Of a stretch of DNA of 64,000 bases, positions 58,540-64,000 are shown piece by piece. The stretch comes from Trematomus loennbergii. Taxonomy: Eukaryota; Chordata; Actinopteri; Perciformes; Nototheniidae. The position numbers and the translations under genes were made by a program. The stretch is from NCBI GenBank assembly GCA_012861695.1, contig JAAOOA010000026.1, positions 18,030,501 through 18,094,500 on the forward strand, read 5' to 3'. The stretch's first letter is position 1; each line of letters begins with the position of its first letter. The notes beneath the pieces were generated by a model. It worked only from the letters and a program-made list of their open reading frames with translations, was not told where the DNA came from and searched no databases.

Positions 58540-59165
58540 ATGACAGATAGACAGACTGATAGATGGGCGGATTGGTTGGCAGTTGTCCCTTGGTTGGTTT
58601 TTCTTAACTGTGTCCAGCACAGATTGTGCTAGGTTGAATTGATTCCATGAACGTTGAGGATGAAGGATATGAGTCAGGGACGGTTGCAGTTTTTAGTTTT
58701 TGGGCCAGTTGTTTTTGGGCCAGTTGTCTTAACGATGGTCTACCATTCGGAGGGTGTCGCTGGTTCCATTCCTGGCCCTTGAAGTCAACATTTCAAAGTA
58801 TTCTTGGGCAAGATACTGAACCCAACATTTCTCTGTGACGGATGGATTTGTTGGCGGTTGGCGGTCCCTTGGTTGGTTTTTCGGCACAGATTGTGGTTGG
58901 TTAAATTGGTTCCATAAAAGTTAAGAATGAATGGCAGCCCGAGTTAGGATTGGGACCCAGGGACATTTGTATTTTTGAGAAAACGTGGCTCAAGAGTTTT
59001 CCACCAATGCTTGTCTACCAATGGTTGTACCAGTCGGAGGGTCGCTGGTTCGGTTTTTTCTCACGGCTAACAGTTATCTGTGCTTTGGATAAAGGTAAGA
59101 AATGTAGTGCAGTGTGTTTCTGTCAAGGCCAAAGACAGTTTGAACACCATAAGCCGGATTGCATT
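58540..59165 (+). repeat. Diverged duplication with SINE-like, tRNA-related segments
   Basis: Two blocks of about 290 bp share the order TTGG-GGCAGTTG, CCCTTGGTTGGTTTTT, GCACAGATTGTG, AATTG-TTCCAT, GTT-A-GATGAA and CGGAGGGT-CGCTGGTTC. The CGCTGGTTC stretch resembles a tRNA B box, and the following TTCTTGGGCAAGATACTGAA block is one I know from fish tRNA-derived repeats. A GTGCTTTGGATAAAGG tail closes the second block. A small inner duplication of TTTTTGGGCCAGTTG is at about 58697-58726. Diverged, not a functional tRNA. Confidence 0.55.
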
Positions 59166-59385
59166 TAAATAAATAAAATAAAAACACAAAAAGAAACAGT
59201 GAATGAATGTAAAGAAAAGGCATTCATTCTTGTTTTCATAGCAAGAGAATCCACTACAAACACGTCAATGCGAGCGCACACATAGGGATGCAAACGGACA
59301 AACACACACAAAGCAACAGGGAGGCTGCTAACACAAGCAAATAGCAATTACTACAGCGTCTGCAGCCTAGCAACCAGGCCACACA

Positions 59386-61599
<2,214 letters not shown>

Positions 61600-61815
61600 T
61601 TTAGATGTCAACACCTGTCTTCCTGTGCACATAAACCCCTTGTGTTATGGGGGTCATTTAGTATTGACGGTGCAGATCACGTTCTCACTCCTATCAAACC
61701 TCGTCCCCTCGGAGGAGCCCCACAGTATGAACCCCCCTGCTAGGAGCCTCAGCGGCGGTTTGATTGACACCACTCACACTTGGCAAATTGAACTAAATTA
61801 AAGGGTCAAATACTC
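61600..61815. promoter_or_regulatory. Candidate conserved non-coding element (by texture)
   Basis: A GC-balanced block, with GTCCCCTCGGAGGAGCCCC and GAGCCTCAGCGGCGGTTTGA, stands between AT-rich DNA and GT array I. The 72-codon ORF across it shows no domain. Visual candidate only. Confidence 0.22.
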
Positions 61816-61998
61816 CAGGGTGCAAATAAACCTCTCCAAACATCGCTGCTGTGAACACACAGTTGTGCGCGTCCTCTTCACGCCTGTATTCCTCCATTTA
61901 CTGTCTAGTCTCTACTGCTTTTTCCTCCCTTGAATCGCGTTTATCATTCAACTTCTCCATCTCCTTACTAAACTGGTTTGATTGATTATGGCCACAAG

Positions 61999-62256
<258 letters not shown>

Positions 62257-62274
62257 ACAATGTGCGTGCGTGAC

Positions 62275-62480
62275 TTTGACTGAAGCTCTCAGATGAGGAG
62301 CCAATTGATCGAGATGGCCCCAATTAGTCTGTGATTAATTGAGTTTGGTTGGATGTCGTCCCTGGAACCTCATCGTTGACGTTATTGACAGGCTAATTAG
62401 TTGCCGTGGTGACCGCTTAAACACAGCAGGATTGTGTGTGACTCTGAAATGACCCCAAGGCAGCCAATCAAATGCTTGTG
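62275..62480. promoter_or_regulatory. Candidate regulatory stretch with RFX-like X-box
   Basis: GTTGCCGTGGTGACC at 62400-62414 resembles the RFX X-box (GTTGCC, short spacer, GGYAAC), with one deviation in the second half-site. It sits among GATTAATTGAG and GGCTAATTAG homeodomain-like cores. RFX sites often mark ciliary and neuronal genes. This is motif matching by eye, without conservation data. Confidence 0.25.
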
Positions 62481-62868
62481 TTTGTGTGTGTTTGGATTAA
62501 TACACCTTGAGGGGTGATCCCAAGATGTCTTGATATCACAATTGCAAAATAATTAAACGGGATGCTGGTACAATGCGAGAACGATTTATCAAGGCATTGT
62601 AAACCAAAAAATAACTCGTAATTGTGTTTTTCATCAAGAAAAACTGATTAATGATCCAGAGGGAAATTTCAGCATCCAGGGAAAGGCTGGCAGAGGTCAA
62701 AAAAGGAAAGGAAACACTTACTGTACTTAGTGCTCCAAACAACACTGAGTGCCCCTGAAACTGGCTGCAAATGAATCACCTCAAAAGGCATTAGTGACGG
62801 GAGAAATGTGATCGGTCATGGGTATTTTTCTGGGGCTACAGGAAGTAAACTCATCGCAGAGGCAATAG

Positions 62869-63445
62869 TAACGGTACGTCTACACAGCAGCGTTAAAAAA
62901 ATCTTGGAGGTGGGCGTATCTGAAGCTTGGGATTTTTTGCGAACAACCAATCACATGAATCTCCCGCCCGCGACATACGAAGCAAAAAAGCCCGAAGTAA
63001 ACTGGATATAAACTCCCCAAAACAGGCGAAAACATACCACTGTCTCTGCCACCTCCCTCCATGCCTGGCTCCTCCGGTTTATATCCCGGTAGGTCTGGTC
63101 ATAAAGCACCGGGTGATTGATTCGCTACCGCTAATTTCTCCTCCATTTTTTGGAATATGAGGAAATGACCTGCGGTATGTCTCTCCCAGCATACACGCCG
63201 TTTGATTGGCTAGAGCTTGAACTGCCAGATTTGCGTACACAGGATTTGATTGGCTGACGCTTCCACCTCAGCTTCAAAAGTTGAACATTGTTCAACTTTG
63301 AATCTTGAAAATCCTGAAAATCTCCGCTCGCCTGCCCACAATGCATTTCGGCGAAAAGTGAGGGAAAGTGACGTCACCCCATTCAAAGTGAATGGGCAGA
63401 AGCGTTTCAAGATTTTTTTAACGCTGCTGTGTAGACGTACCGTAA
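62869..63445. mobile_element. MITE with 35-bp perfect terminal inverted repeats, TAA target
   Basis: The element spans 62872-63442 (571 bp). The left end, starting CGGTACGTCTACACAGCAGC, is an exact 35-bp inverted match of the right end (62872-62906 and 63408-63442). TAA directly repeats at 62869-62871 and 63443-63445. A 3-bp TWA duplication is typical of PIF/Harbinger elements, which is the likeliest class, although the CGG start is not a canonical one. Interior ORFs on both strands (for example 63250-63492 +) read through the inverted repeats and are not genes. No transposase is present. Identical ends suggest a recent insertion. Confidence 0.9.
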
Positions 63446-64000
63446 CACTTAAATGTGTTGTAACAGAAGAACTGTCCATCTGCTTTTTGTAACTCCCTCT
63501 CATTCCTGAGGTATTGCCTTTCCTTTCATGCTGTTTTCTCCACTGTTTGTTTTGTCCTACACTGAGACCTTCTTGCTTACTTTTGTCACAAATACTTTGA
63601 ACAACCAGCTTCTAAATCCATGCTCATTGTTATTTGGCCTATTTTTAGACGGTTGGTTATTGTTGCAGCATTACCTGTGCTTTTTTTGTGACGTAAAGGG
63701 GTGAACCCATTAGTTCACTTATTCTATGTTCAAAGTGAAGGTAAAACCAACGGTACTCATCTTGTTAGCCAGAGTAATGTATTTCTTTCAATTAATGCAT
63801 ATTTTGCAAAAGATCGGAGTTTAGTAGTAGTCATTGTGCACTCCAGATGCAGTATAGGTGTTAAAATGCTTCTACTAAGTACAGAATTTTGACGATGGCG
63901 TACAAAGGCCATTATGGGATCAAATTAATAATTGAAGAGCTGGTGAAGTACTTTCAAGAATATAGTCATATATTTCGTGTTAATGTACCTCTTTACTTTC
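63446..64000. other. Intronic sequence to the window end
   Basis: No exon, repeat or RNA gene was recognised. The CNTFR exon that should follow the Ig exon is not visible. Confidence 0.5.

Noticed and set aside
58727..58840. Possible tRNA gene suggested by a B-box-like GCTGGTTC
   Set aside because: No matching A box at the right distance and no cloverleaf arms that I can fold; better read as a SINE-like relic.
63210..63503. ORFs on both strands with similar ends (VRLHSSVKKIL-type words on one strand at both sides)
   Set aside because: The shared words are the translated terminal inverted repeats of the MITE, not a protein family.

Overview
The window looks like intronic sequence of a teleost fish nuclear genome, probably a percomorph, though that is inferred from repeat types alone. 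The sequence is AT-rich, full of (GT/AC)n dinucleotide arrays, and contains short non-autonomous DNA transposons and interspersed repeats of kinds common in ray-finned fish. There are no prokaryotic-style genes, operons, CRISPR arrays or phage features. Almost every open reading frame is either a by-product of a dinucleotide array (GT repeats have no stop in any frame) or a short chance ORF.

One coding exon can be supported. Positions 5696-5929 (+) encode an Ig-like C2 domain that resembles the N-terminal Ig domain of the ciliary neurotrophic factor receptor alpha subunit (CNTFR). The exon is 234 nt long, has a good acceptor and donor, and is bounded by phase-1 introns on both sides. I recognised neither the upstream signal-peptide exon nor the downstream cytokine-receptor/fibronectin exons. 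The simplest reading is that 1-5695 and 5930-64000 are introns of one cntfr gene on the + strand, the second being at least 58 kb.

Layout: 1-5.7 kb is upstream intron. The exon is at 5.7 kb. From 6.4 to 10.2 kb there is a degenerate tandem repeat, a TTAA-type repeat and a four-unit diverged ~165-bp tandem array. From 10 to 21 kb the sequence is mostly unremarkable. Between 21 and 62.3 kb lie nine long GT arrays (157-308 bp, about 1.95 kb in total), all GT on the + strand. Four short transposons have recognisable ends and target duplications: hAT-like at 24.2-24.95 kb, hAT-like at 30.0-30.5 kb, piggyBac-like at 52.5-52.9 kb and a PIF/Harbinger-like MITE at 62.87-63.44 kb. One interspersed family occurs four times (22.7, 32.4, 42.6 and 49.5 kb) and another twice (15.8 and 44.8 kb). 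Several stretches (about 26.4, 31.4, 36.0, 43.0, 61.6 and 62.3 kb) look like candidate conserved regulatory DNA, by texture only.

I found no undescribed multi-gene system. The most interesting signals are the strand and length bias of the GT arrays, their phase-shifting interruptions, the very long apparent intron, and the set of short transposons with intact termini.
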